The notes under the pieces were generated by a model, which did no database searches, was not told where the DNA came from, and saw only the letters and a program-made list of their open reading frames with translations. Positions 9,845-18,801 of a DNA stretch of 64,000 nt are shown piece by piece. Position 1 is the stretch's first letter. Every line of letters starts with the position of its first letter. The translations under genes and the position numbers were made by a program. Origin of the DNA: Tubulanus polymorphus (taxonomy: Eukaryota; Nemertea; Palaeonemertea; Tubulaniformes; Tubulanidae); assembly GCF_964204645.1 (NCBI RefSeq), contig NC_134027.1, positions 17,222,485 to 17,286,484 on the forward strand. Reading direction: 5' to 3'.

Positions 9845-10802
9845 ATGAGTTTTAATAAAAATTTTGTTATAAAAGTGAAGAAAGAAGAAGAAGAACCCAA
9901 ATTCAAAATCGAAATAAAAGAAACCAATAAATCATTTTCACAGTTTAACATTAAAAATTATATTTCAGCAACAAATTTAGTGTCCGCAAGGTATTATAAA
10001 ATTGAAAATATAACTGTAATTAATCAAATATTATCAAATGAAAAATATTTGATTACTGAACTAGTAGATACTTTTGATAATGGCGTTAAAAATCCTATCA
10101 TGTTCAATACAGTTTTTAATTTTAAAGGAACTTTAGATGAAAACATAATTGATATTCTTAAAACTCCTTTTAACCCTTTCAGTGCGTCTACACCGCAGTG
10201 CGGTGTATAAATCAGTGATGGATTTTGCTAGAACACCGCACTGTGGTGTATTGATGTAATTAGTAATTTGTAATTATCTCTATTGAAAAATGGCAGAAAG
10301 TGTCAAACATAGTGAAATACTAGTAACTAACGATACACCGCACTGCGGTGTAGACGCACTATAGTGGTATTCCCATTGTTCAACACACTAGGGTGGAATT
10401 TTTTAGAATTTTCAAATTTTCTCCAGCACTATAGGGTATTAATTAGTCAGCACTGAAAGGGTTAATGAAAGAAATGATGATTTAATACTTTCTTAAGATA
10501 ACAATGATTTGATTAACTTAAGAATTGAAAAAAGACAATTATATTATTTCAATTTTGATAATAAACAAATTATCTATAATGAAAATTCATCAAATATTGG
10601 TATTCAATGTGAATTAGATAATGAAAAATCATATAAAGATATTGGAATTCAATGTAATTTAGATGATGAAATTGTTGCGCCTAAATATAATCCTAATGAA
10701 AGCGTTTTATGTAATTGTAAAATGGAAAATATTATACTCGAAGCAATAAATCACACCATCTTAAATCAAAATATCATAACACATATTAAAGATAAAAACT
10801 AA
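9845..10802 (+). pseudogene. Zinc-finger/OB-like small protein, left copy, split by a MITE
   Basis: The start is ATGAGTTTTAATAAA. Reading follows the right-arm copy (12791-13435) through FNTVFNFKGTLDENI, then is split at 10170 by a 288-bp MITE. It resumes at 10466, meets a stop near 10496, and continues from 10509 with RIEKRQLYYFNFDNKQ and the two IGIQC segments. An indel near 10718 destroys the zinc-finger end. The intact right-arm copy gives the uninterrupted order of segments. The protein is inactive here. Confidence 0.8.
10174..10461. mobile_element. piggyBac-type MITE
   Basis: Ends CCCTTTCAGTGC and GCACTGAAAGGG are inverted, and TTAA lies on both sides (10170-10173 and 10462-10465); TTAA with a CCC-starting end is the piggyBac signature. 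The uninterrupted sequence is visible in the other arm of E2. Three near-identical hairpins of the type TACACCGCA-G-TGCGGTGTA lie at 10189-10207, 10233-10249 and 10334-10352. The first and third, with their GTGCGTC flanks, form a subterminal inverted repeat. Confidence 0.85.
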
Positions 10803-10883
10803 TAACATAACTGATGATTTAAAAACATTAAAACATCATTTTGATTTCAGTAACTATCCTAAAGATCATGAATTGTTTAGCAT

Positions 10884-11410
10884 GAAATGATAAATTGTTT
10901 GACAGTTGAAATGATAAATTGTTTGACAGTTGAAATGATAAATTGTTTGACAGTTGAAATGATAAATTGTTTGACAGTTGAAATGATAAATTGTTTGACA
11001 GTTGAAATGATAAATTTTTTGACAGTTGAAATGATAAATTGTTTGGCAGTTGAAATGATAAATTGTTTGACAGTTGAAATGTTAAATTGTTCGACTGTTA
11101 AAATGTTAAATTGTTTGACTGTTGAAATGATAAATTGTTTGACAGTTGAAATGATAAATTGTTTGGCAGTTGAAATGTTAAATTGTTTGACTGTTGAAAT
11201 GATAAATTGTTTGACAGTTGAAATGATAAATTGTTCGACTGTTAAAATGTTAAATTGTTTGACTGTTGAAATGATAAATTGTTTGACAGTTGAAATGACA
11301 AATTGTTTGACAGTTGAAATGTTAAATTGTTCGACTGTTAAAATGTTAAATTGTTTGACTGTTGAAATGGTAAATTGTTAGACTGTTGAAATGTCAAATT
11401 GTTTGGCTGT
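10884..11410 (+). repeat. 24-bp tandem repeat array, about 22 copies
   Basis: The unit AATGATAAATTGTTTGACAG followed by TTGA repeats head to tail with point variants. Since 24 is a multiple of 3 and the unit has no stop in one frame, the array reads as repeated MINCLTVE; this is not in itself evidence of coding. It starts about 80 bp after the small gene. The right arm has the same repeat with about 9 copies, so copy number changed after the arms formed. Confidence 0.92.
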
Positions 11411-11589
11411 AAATTTAATTGTTATTTGATTTAATCATTTAAAAGTTTAATATTTTAAAAATGATTATAAAATATTTAATTAAGAACTAGCAAATATGTT
11501 ATAAACTGTTTTATTTTTCTCTTAAATAAATGGATGGTTTCATCCCAACTGGGAAAAATTGTATAAAATAAAAGTTAATAAAAAACGGT

Positions 11590-11692
11590 TTTAGGTATTA
11601 GGGTATCTAATAGGGTATCTGATACATAGGTAGGTATTAGGGTATCTAATAGGGTATCTAATAGGGTATCTAATAGGGTATTTAATACATTG
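11590..11692 (+). repeat. 12-bp tandem repeat AGGGTATCTAAT
   Basis: About seven copies or part copies with one degenerate unit (GATACATAGGTAGGT). It sits at the converging point of the two halves of E2, like the hairpin at 8207-8274 in E1, and is likewise followed by a C/T-rich run. Confidence 0.8.
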
Positions 11693-11796
11693 ATACCTCA
11701 ATCCTCCTTTTTTAACATAAATATAATTTACTCATTTTCATACATTTCAACTAATATATTTTATATTTTCAGCTAATTTAACAGTCGATTTCTTAT

Positions 11797-12111
11797 TTAA
11801 AATCTAAATAATTTTTCATCAAGTTCGTGAAGATACATGTGATTCCTTAATGATTTTTTATTTTTATATCTTTTATTGCATATTTCACAGCATTTAATAT
11901 TATTCAAATTATCTGAAGTATAATTAATATTTTCTATTAATTCAGTGTATCTAATTTTACAGCAATCATAGAATTCTAACAACTGTTTTATAGTATAAAC
12001 TGAGAATGAAAATAAACCTGAAATCATAATAATTGATTTAATATTCTGTTGATTTTTATATATTAGATGTAATATTTCTAATACCTTATTTTCACTCATT
12101 TTTATAGTCAA
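11797..12111 (-). CDS. Membrane helix plus C2H2 zinc-finger protein (104 aa)
   Basis: This is an intact frame in the unique core of E2. It begins MTIKMSENKVLEIL; the second Met may be the real start, since ATGAGTGAA follows an AT-rich leader. A hydrophobic segment (IIMISGLFSFSVYTIKQLL) at about residues 27-46 is followed by a classical C2H2 finger, CEIC...HMYLH, near residues 76-96. The combination suggests a membrane-tethered nucleic-acid-binding protein, perhaps a virion protein. No family is recognised. It converges on the array at 11590 and lies downstream of the next gene on the same strand, 35 bp away. Confidence 0.6.
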   Translation of the reverse strand: MTIKMSENKVLEILHLIYKNQQNIKSIIMISGLFSFSVYTIKQLLEFYDCCKIRYTELIENINYTSDNLNNIKCCEICNKRYKNKKSLRNHMYLHELDEKLFRF

Positions 12112-12146
12112 AATATATAGAATAAATTAAATTAAAAGACGCTGTT

Positions 12147-12365
12147 TTAATCCTCCAAATCATTTAAATCATTAACTTTTTTATTGTTATTTTTTCTGTG
12201 ATTGTTTCCATTTAAATTCTTTAATTTCTTGCTCAATTTTATATTTTCATTAATCAAATCCTTACTGATATTTTCATAATAAAAGAAAAGCGCAGCCAAT
12301 ATTAATCCTCCTGCTACTAAATAATGTTTCAAATCACTTTTCCTAGTTGGGATGAAACCATCCAT
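12147..12365 (-). CDS. Small membrane protein (72 aa)
   Basis: The ATG lies in TTTTAAATAAATGGATGG, the same start context as the E1 genes. It has a short basic start (MDGFIPTRKSDLKHY), one transmembrane helix (LVAGGLILAALFFYY), then a charged, Asn/Lys-rich tail. The first codons are duplicated in the left arm at 11530, which shows where the inverted duplication ended. A small membrane protein of unknown role. Confidence 0.55.
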   Translation of the reverse strand: MDGFIPTRKSDLKHYLVAGGLILAALFFYYENISKDLINENIKLSKKLKNLNGNNHRKNNNKKVNDLNDLED

Positions 12366-12482
12366 TTATTTAAAAGAAAAATTAAACAGTTTATAAAATA
12401 TTTGCTAGTTTTTAATCAAATATTTTATAATCATTTTTAAAATATTAAACTTTTAAATGATTAAATCAAATAACAATTAAAT

Positions 12483-12700
12483 TTACAGCCAAACAATTTA
12501 ACATTTCAACAGTCTAACAATTTAACATTTTAACAGTCGAACAATTTAACATTTCAACTGTCAAACAATTTATCATTTCAACTGTCAAACAATTTATCAT
12601 TTCAACAGTCAAACAATTTATCATTTCAACTGTCAAACAATTTATCATTTCAACTGCCAAACAATTTATCATTTCAACTGTCAAACAATTTATCTTTTCA
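12483..12700 (-). repeat. 24-bp tandem repeat array, about 9 copies
   Basis: Same unit as 10884-11410 on the opposite strand (CAACTGTCAAACAATTTATC...). The last unit is followed by the same boundary, CATGCTAAACAATTCATGATC, as in the left arm. Confidence 0.92.
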
Positions 12701-12790
12701 TGCTAAACAATTCATGATCTTTAGGATAGTTACTGAAATCATGATGTTTTAATGTTTTTAAATCATCAGTTATGTTATTAGTTTTTATCT

Positions 12791-13435
12791 TTAATATGTG
12801 TTATGATATTTTGATTTAAGATGGTGTGATTTATTGCTTCGAGCATAATATTTTCCACAATTACATAAAACGCTTTCATTAGGATTATATTTAGGCGCAA
12901 CAATTTCATCATCTAAATTACATTGAATTCCAATATCTTTATATGATTTTTCATTATCTAATTCACATTGAATACCAATATTTGATGAATTTTCATTATA
13001 GATAATTTGTTTATTATCAAAATTGAAATAATATAATTGTCTTTTTTCAATTCTTAAGTTAATCAAATCATTGTAATCTTTAGAAAGTATTAAATCATCA
13101 TTTCTTTCATGAAAAGGAGTTTTAAGAACATTAATTATGTTTTCATCTAAAGTTCCTTTAAAATTAAAAACTGTATTGAAAAGTTTAGGATTTTTAACGC
13201 CATTATCAAAAGGTTCTACTAGTTCAGTAATTAAATATGTTTCATTTGATAATATTTGATTAATTACAGTAATATTTTCAATTTTATAATACCTTGCGGA
13301 CACTAAATTTGTTGCTGAAATATAATTTTTAATGTTAAACTGTGAAAATGATTTATTGGTTTCTTTTATTTCGATTTTGAATTTGGGTTCTTCTTCTTTC
13401 TTCATATTTATAACAAAATTTTTATTAAAACTCAC
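12791..13435 (-). CDS. Zinc-finger/OB-like small protein, right copy (up to 214 aa)
   Basis: An open frame with no break. At the position where the left copy has ATG this copy has GTG, so the usable start is probably the Met at residue 11 (13405). Layout: Lys/Glu-rich start; a strand-rich domain (YYKIENITVINQIL, YLITELV, FNTVFNFKG) sharing a pattern with the E1 TIR protein; a linker with two copies of IGIQC[EN]LD; and a C-terminal zinc-finger-like CNCGKYYARSNKSHHLKSKYH. Related genes sit near the ends of E3 and E5. A DNA-binding role at element ends is inferred. Confidence 0.65.
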   Translation of the reverse strand: MSFNKNFVINMKKEEEPKFKIEIKETNKSFSQFNIKNYISATNLVSARYYKIENITVINQILSNETYLITELVEPFDNGVKNPKLFNTVFNFKGTLDENIINVLKTPFHERNDDLILSKDYNDLINLRIEKRQLYYFNFDNKQIIYNENSSNIGIQCELDNEKSYKDIGIQCNLDDEIVAPKYNPNESVLCNCGKYYARSNKSHHLKSKYHNTY

Positions 13436-13762
13436 TCAAAATAAATATTCAATGATTTAATTATGAATTATTTCAATCCCACTTTACTCACACTTTTAAT
13501 CTAACACAAAAATCTAACACATACAAATATGAATATTGAAATATGTTTAAAATATCAATTCTAACAACTCGTTAATTACTCGTTACTTTTTTAGCGAGTA
13601 TAAAATGAAAAATAAATTCGAGTGTGCGAGAATATTTTTCATTTTTTATGAGTTTCGCTACTAATTCAAATAGAAATTGTTATTATTTTCATGTTTTTCA
13701 TTTTTATGAGCTCGACCTCTCGACCTTTGGTATGAAACAACTGAACCCCTATTACTCTCGGT

Positions 13763-14471
13763 GAAGCAATGATCATTGTTGGCTACTTACTTAATGCCTA
13801 GCTTTTGTGGGGGATGCGCCTAGAATAGATTTAGCCCCTAAATATAGTAGGTAGAGCCAGTCAGTGGAATGCCTCAATAGCAGGTAGTTATTGCCTGGTT
13901 TACACTGAATGTGCACGACAATTCATTTTGATTACTTTCTTTCCATCTATTATTCGTGGAATGAACTGGTCACTCGGGTCTTCAATTCCTTTGCGGATTC
14001 TTGCAGGAATATTAAACCACAGTGCGCAAATGCATGTTTCAAATAAGGCTTTTTCGACATTGACAGCCAAAGACGTAACTTAACACTCTAACTGAAGCGC
14101 AACTGTCTCAGATGCTGTAAGTACTTGACGTTTTGCGTAATTGTTTTTTTGTAATGCAATATTTGGATTAGTAATCAGTCGTGCTAACGTACATGCAGAA
14201 TTGGATTCATTGTTATTATGGGATGATAATTCATGGTGCTGTGACATACCCTTGATATGAAGCTTTTTTTAATTTTAATCAAAGACTTGTTTTGGAGTAA
14301 ACTGAATAGCCCTTAAAATACCAATGCCACGTGGCTTGGTGTCTATGCTCTACGAGACTGTAGTAATAGATTTTCACAACAAACTCATGATTTAAAATAG
14401 TCTCCAAAGATATCTATATTTTATTTCGCTCCTTAAATAAGTAATTCTTACATTTGTTTCCTTAATTACAG
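13763..14471 (+). other. Flank and probable intron before a host exon
   Basis: Normal base composition with no coding frame that I can support. It ends in a good acceptor, CTTACATTTGTTTCCTTAATTACAG, at 14471, so at least its right part is probably an intron. Confidence 0.4.
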
Positions 14472-14573
14472 ATGGAAAGAGGTCAGATGGCATCGACTGT
14501 GGCTGACTATTTGGCGCGAGTTACCAAAATGCTTCAATCATCAGGGGTAGACAAATTAGCCGAAGATGAATGA
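14472..14573 (+). CDS. Candidate host terminal coding exon
   Basis: Directly after a strong splice acceptor (pyrimidine tract then TTACAG, AG at 14470-14471) an open frame of 33 codons (MERGQMASTVADYLARVTKM... to LAEDE) ends in TGA at 14571-14573. An AATAAA poly(A) signal follows at 14669-14674. The product is helical and not low-complexity, and codon use differs from the AT-rich elements. I do not recognise the protein. It would be the last exon of a plus-strand gene whose earlier exons lie left of, or within, the region now holding E1 and E2. Confidence 0.5.
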   Translation: MERGQMASTVADYLARVTKMLQSSGVDKLAEDE

Positions 14574-14668
14574 AAACTTCACCTTGATGATCATCAGTTG
14601 ATTTTGCTGTAATTATTTGCCTGGATATATCCTTCATTTTAAAATCTATCTTCAGTGGAATTTCTTTC

Positions 14669-14674
14669 AATAAA
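14669..14674 (+). promoter_or_regulatory. Poly(A) signal AATAAA
   Basis: A canonical AATAAA 96 bp after the stop codon of the candidate host exon. Confidence 0.5.
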
Positions 14675-14934
14675 ATGAAAATTTATTTGACTAATTTTAA
14701 TGTATTGAAGATTGAATTTGAATTAATCTTAAAACCAGAGGAAGCATTCAGAAATTTAGAAAATCCTTGACTCATAATCAAATTCTGTGAAGTCAGTTAA
14801 GGTCTTTTTGCTCGAATCAAGCCGAGGGCTCAGGTGGCTAAAATTCAATTCCTCACCGTCTTATAATGCCCAGTACGACAGAGTTTACACACCGAAACAC
14901 GTTGGGCTGTGTAAGTGTAATTTTAATAAATATT
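14675..14934. other. Short intergenic spacer
   Basis: Mixed-composition sequence between the poly(A) signal and the LINE; no feature seen. Confidence 0.4.
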
Positions 14935-14983
14935 ATTATTGAAACAGTAATATATAATAAATCTATCAGATGAATAAATATTA

Positions 14984-15545
14984 TTATTGAAATTGGGCTA
15001 CGATTTCTGGTATAACATATTTAATAATTTTCATGGGTATATCATCGGTGCCAGCAGTGTTTGAGCTTTTGAGTGTTCGTACTAAATCAATAATTTCTGT
15101 CTCGACTACTGGAAATAGATAAAAGCTTGATGGGTTTTGATTAGGTAAAAAGTGTCGAAAATCTTCGTTGCTGTTGATGCTGTTAGCAAGTTTGGGACCA
15201 ACATTAACAAAATAATTATTGAATTCGTTGGCGATATCTTGTTCATTGATTGTAGATCGAGAATTGGTTTTTAGTTCCGTAATTATTGTAGATTTTCCCT
15301 TGGAACCAATGATATTGTTTATGATTTTCAAAGTGTTTTTCATATTGTTCCCTTCTGTTTTAAGAGATTTTGCTGGTAGTAGTTTTTCTCCGCCGTTTTA
15401 AGTATATTATTGAGTTTATTTTTGTAATTTAGATATTTATTCTTATCCCTTTCGGATTTGCTTTTTAAGAATATCTTATATAAGCTTTGTTTAGTAGAAA
15501 TTGACTTTAAGAGACCGACCGTAAGCCAGGGATTATGGGGTTTAC
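14984..15545 (-). pseudogene. LINE-A ORF2: start of reverse transcriptase
   Basis: The pre-RT region reads with frame changes near 15400 and then 119 residues (from KNTLKIINNIIG through FNNYFVNVGPKLANSI to STAGTDDIPMKIIKYVIPEI). The last segment is the start of RT domain 1 in CR1/L2 elements. The palm motifs (FADD and others) are absent because the frame ends at 14984 and the sequence changes to an AT-rich tail. Confidence 0.7.
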
Positions 15546-16425
15546 TACTGTTGACTGTGAATTTTCTTCAGTGGAAAGCTAGATTCAAATAATCCGATGA
15601 AAATGTCAAGGAATACGTTATAAGCAGTTTCGCAATCGTCTTCATCCAGGACGCTAGTCCAATCTGACGCGGCTAGATTATTTTTAAAGTAAGCCATATT
15701 ATTTTCGTTTATCGAACGATTAGTTATTACATATTTTGTATTGTTCATTTTAGTTGGTATTAGCGTAAAGATAGGTAGATGGTCGGAGATATCTGAAATG
15801 ATCACCCCTGAAGTGTTGTTGTTGGAGATAGAATTTGTGTAGATATCGTCGATCAGAGTAGCTGTATAGTCAGTTATTCTTGTAGATACATGGATGAGTG
15901 GTTTAAATCCTGTAGATATGACTCCGTTTAGAAATTTTGAGGTTTGGTGGCATTGATCACTCTTTAATAGATTTATGTTATAATCTCCTAGTAAATAGCA
16001 CTCGGTTTTGCTCTTCTCAATAAGTTGGAGTATTCTCTCAAATTCGGTATTACAATTATTAATCTTTGTCCCAGGAGGTCTATATATCGTACCCAGTATA
16101 ATATTCTTATTTAACAGGATAATTCGATAAATAAACATTCTAATACATGCGTATCATCGGAGATTAGATCCGATCGTAATTTGAAATGTACATCTTCTTT
16201 AATATAAAAACCGACACCACCACCGACAGAGTAATCTCTGCTTAAAAATACATTATTATTCGCATGGTGGCTGTACAAGGTGTCATTATCATTTTCAGGT
16301 TTCGTCCAAGTCTCAGAAACCGCTATTATCGTAGGATATGAATTCAGGGAATCTAGTAAATAAGAGATTTTATCGAAATTAGCTGTTAAGCTTCTACAGT
16401 TAATGTGTACTAGACTCACGGGAGA
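15545..16425 (-). pseudogene. LINE-A ORF2: apurinic/apyrimidinic-like endonuclease
   Basis: Two overlapping frames cover a full endonuclease domain: HINCRSL, AVSETWT, GGGVGFYI, GTIYRPPG, LLGDYNINLL, TLIDDIYTN and SDHLPIFTL occur in the family order. A frameshift lies near 16130. The catalytic Asp/Asn and final SDH residues are present. It would nick target DNA for target-primed reverse transcription. Confidence 0.8.
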
Positions 16426-16676
16426 CGAGCAGTTTAAAAGAGAGATGAAAGTTTCTACATCTTAGTATTTGCACGGATTATCATCCTTTATAAATGCATC
16501 TATTAAATCAGGCATTGATTTGTAGTTAGTTAACAATGAATTGAATTAACATTTACGATAGATTGAGTTCAATTTTTAGTTTTCTTTTCACTCGGCTTCT
16601 CGGCAGAAGTTGGGGTCTCTGATAGTGACCTTGTCTTCCGTTTGGATCTCGGGGTCTCAAAAACGGGCAGGTCGTT

Positions 16677-17920
16677 TTATTCATCAGATGATCTCGCAAT
16701 GTTGTTGATGAGGAGATCTTTGCCCTGTTTACTGAGATTAATTCCTGACATATCGGATGGGATGTAGAGTGAATATTGGATTAGTCCATTGGGCATGAAA
16801 GATTGGTCATGGCTTATGAAGCATATGTTTTGCATGTCACAAAGCCTTTGCATGTACAAATTAACTGATCTAGCAGAGTCATTGAAATCTTTTGTTTTGC
16901 TGACGTTACTTCTGCCATTAGCTCTCTTAGGCAATATCCCAGATAGATGGGTAGCGTTTGGATAATGCGCACAGGCTTTTGCAATTGTTGTCGACAAGTT
17001 CATTTCTATTGTGTCAGGGTCATGTTTGTTTTTGGAGACGTCGTTGGTTCCCAGGTGGAGAATAACATTTTTCGGCGGATCTGGGTACGTATATTCAGAA
17101 GCTGCGCGCTCAAGGAGATTGTCGATGTCCTCGCTAGTTGCCCCGGGGCGACAGATGACCTGGAAAGTCGGAGGGACCGCTATTTCTCGTAGGTTAGAAT
17201 CACCTATTAGGACGTTCGAGACCGGCTTTTTGATCGTGTTAGCCGGTACCGGTTTACTGGTCAGCTCTGGCGCGTCATCCGATGAATTGTCGTCAGGTTT
17301 ATTCGGTTGTAGCGTGTTATATTGAGGACAATCTCTTTGCATGTGATCGGGCGCACCACATTTAAAACACTTTTTTTGCCTCGGTGGTCTCTGATTACAC
17401 CTGAACCACGGGTGATCACTACTCTTGCAGAATGTACAACTTTTGGTTTGATCATCGTAGAAAATTCTGACATTATAATCACCGATTTTAGTATAATTAG
17501 GGATAGTTCCAGTTATTTTACTTAACAGGAGATAACGAGTTCCAGTAAAAATGTCGGTGTCCTTGATGACTCCGGTTTTAATTGAACCATGAACATAATT
17601 TCCAAACTTGGATAAAAATGTTATAATGGTTTGGTCGGACATTTCAATCGGGGCATCCACGATCTTGAAATTAATCAGTTGAAGATTTGCATCTTGTAGT
17701 GTTACCGAAAACCCCAGAATTTCTATGGGGTGGCTTGCTAACAGATTTCTCGTCTCTTCATCTTTCGCAGTTATGAAACATTTGTTTTCAGTAATCTGGA
17801 TTGCATGAATTTACTCACGTTGATTCTATTTTTTAATCCGTTAAATATATCCTGATGGCTGAGTTTCTTACGCACACTAAATGAAAGCGACATATCGCGA
17901 TTGAGTTTCGATACATTCAT
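16677..17920 (-). pseudogene. LINE-A ORF1: zinc knuckles plus SGNH esterase
   Basis: The start is probably the ATG at 17920, with a frame shift near 17800. After an RRM-like region come two CCHC knuckles (CTFCKSSDHPWFRC and CFKCGAPDHMQRDC) and an SGNH-hydrolase-type domain with GDSNLRE (nucleophile block) and HLGTNDV (third block). At the last block, where the family usually has D-x-x-H, the sequence reads SGINLS, so the catalytic His appears replaced by Asn. The uninterrupted part is 327 residues (16677-17660). Known role in CR1-like elements: RNA binding and an esterase of unclear function. Confidence 0.75.
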
Positions 17921-18600
17921 GATAACTATTACACGATAATTAATCCTGAGGGAGGTGATACATCGATTAATTCAGAGCTCGAAATTAAATCGACCTGCAG
18001 TCAGCCGCCATATTGGAATATCTTGTACGTATAATTCTTGTACGAATATTTGTGTACGTATGATTGACCTTCCACCTTCCACCAACCTTCCACTGATACG
18101 AAGCGGCCTAAGTTTACATCCTACCATAATCTTCCTCGAAACTCTCAGCATTATTTCAAGGGTCGGTCTTATATGGAGAAAATATATGAAGGAGATGTTC
18201 ACAGGCCAAACGAGGCCAAAAATCTACCCCAAAATTTCAAATTTTACAAGCAATGATAATATACTTCATGCTTTTGGTGCAGAAAAATTGCATGTCCACA
18301 AATTGCAAATTGTGTTTTCTAAGTAAACGATTGAGTGTGGAATTGTTTCGAATTCAGGGTTCTCCCATTAACTCTCCGGTATTTTACAATTTTTTCAATG
18401 CTCCAATGCACTATGCACTATGCACAGGGTCTCAGTGCCTTAGATTTCTAAGTACAGCCTATTGGCTCGCACTGTATCCCTCGGAACCAACATCATGTAT
18501 AAATATCTTTAAGAAAATTTGAAATAAGATTGTATCGATTATCATTTATATTGTATGTACGGTTTACGAAAAATGAATATCTATCTATCTATCAATGAGA
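17921..18600 (+). repeat. Repeat with LINE-like 3' tail
   Basis: Sequence ends in TACGAAAAATGAATATCTATCTATCTATC (18567-18595 region), a microsatellite tail like those that close CR1/L2 elements on the plus strand. No coding domain is recognisable upstream in this segment. Confidence 0.4.
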
Positions 18601-18708
18601 CAAGTTACACTATTGTTGTGATCAGATGGCCAATTGAATACTTCTTCATTATATTGAAAGATAGGTCATACTTAATGGAATGTTTTCTTAGGCCTTACAG
18701 CTTTCTCT

Positions 18709-18801
18709 ATTGGTCAGCGTAAACTTATGGCTGATTTTGAGTGATCACAACGTCGTTGTGATCACTCAAAATTACCCATAAGTTTGAATTCTCGCTGAAC
18801 T
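18709..18801. repeat. Near-perfect long palindrome
   Basis: A 19-bp perfect stem (18734-18752 and 18754-18772) with a single-base loop, extended after a few mismatches by AAACTTATGG/CCATAAGTTT (18721-18730 and 18776-18785) and by GTCAGCG/CGCTGAAC further out. Probably a foldback MITE. Confidence 0.75.

Larger units (their letters stand above)
9523..11557 (+). repeat. E2 left arm (long inverted repeat)
   Basis: It matches the right arm inverted, from the terminus through the small gene, the 24-bp array and the first 28 bases of the membrane-protein gene (ATGGATGGTTTCATCCCAACT at 11530), where identity stops. The inner half of the terminal palindrome seen in E1 is missing here; a short inner palindrome around CTCGCACACTCGAA (9604-9680) remains. 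Confidence 0.85.
9523..13756. mobile_element. E2: Polinton-related inverted-duplication element, 4.2 kb
   Basis: It starts AGTAATAGGGG and ends CCCCTATTACT, with a perfect 6-bp duplication CTCGGT at 9517-9522 and 13757-13762. About 2.0 kb at the left (9523-11557) is the inverted copy of 1.4 kb at the right (12338-13756); the length gap comes from a MITE insertion and a longer repeat array on the left. The unique core (11558-12337) holds one complete small gene and part of another. It has no integrase, polymerase, capsid or ATPase, so it needs functions supplied in trans. Confidence 0.9.
12338..13756 (-). repeat. E2 right arm (long inverted repeat)
   Basis: Inverted partner of 9523-11557, lacking the MITE and with a shorter 24-bp array. 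It holds the better-preserved small gene. Confidence 0.85.
14935..17920 (-). mobile_element. LINE-A: CR1/L2-type non-LTR retrotransposon, RT deleted
   Basis: Order on the minus strand: ORF1 (RRM-like region, zinc knuckles, SGNH esterase), apurinic endonuclease, then only the first part of the RT ORF before a short AT-rich tail with TTATTCATCTGATAG-like sequence. An ORF1 with an esterase domain is known from CR1-clade elements. Frameshifts occur in each ORF. Loss of the RT palm while the 5' side is kept is the reverse of normal 5' truncation and points to a later deletion. Confidence 0.75.

Noticed and set aside
10887-11381. Open frame of 164 codons reading repeated MINCLTVE, and similar frames at 32863-33174 and 33236-33607
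   Set aside because: The unit is 24 bp and lacks a stop in one frame, so an open frame is automatic. In E3 shortened units break the register, and there is no start context or flanking domain.
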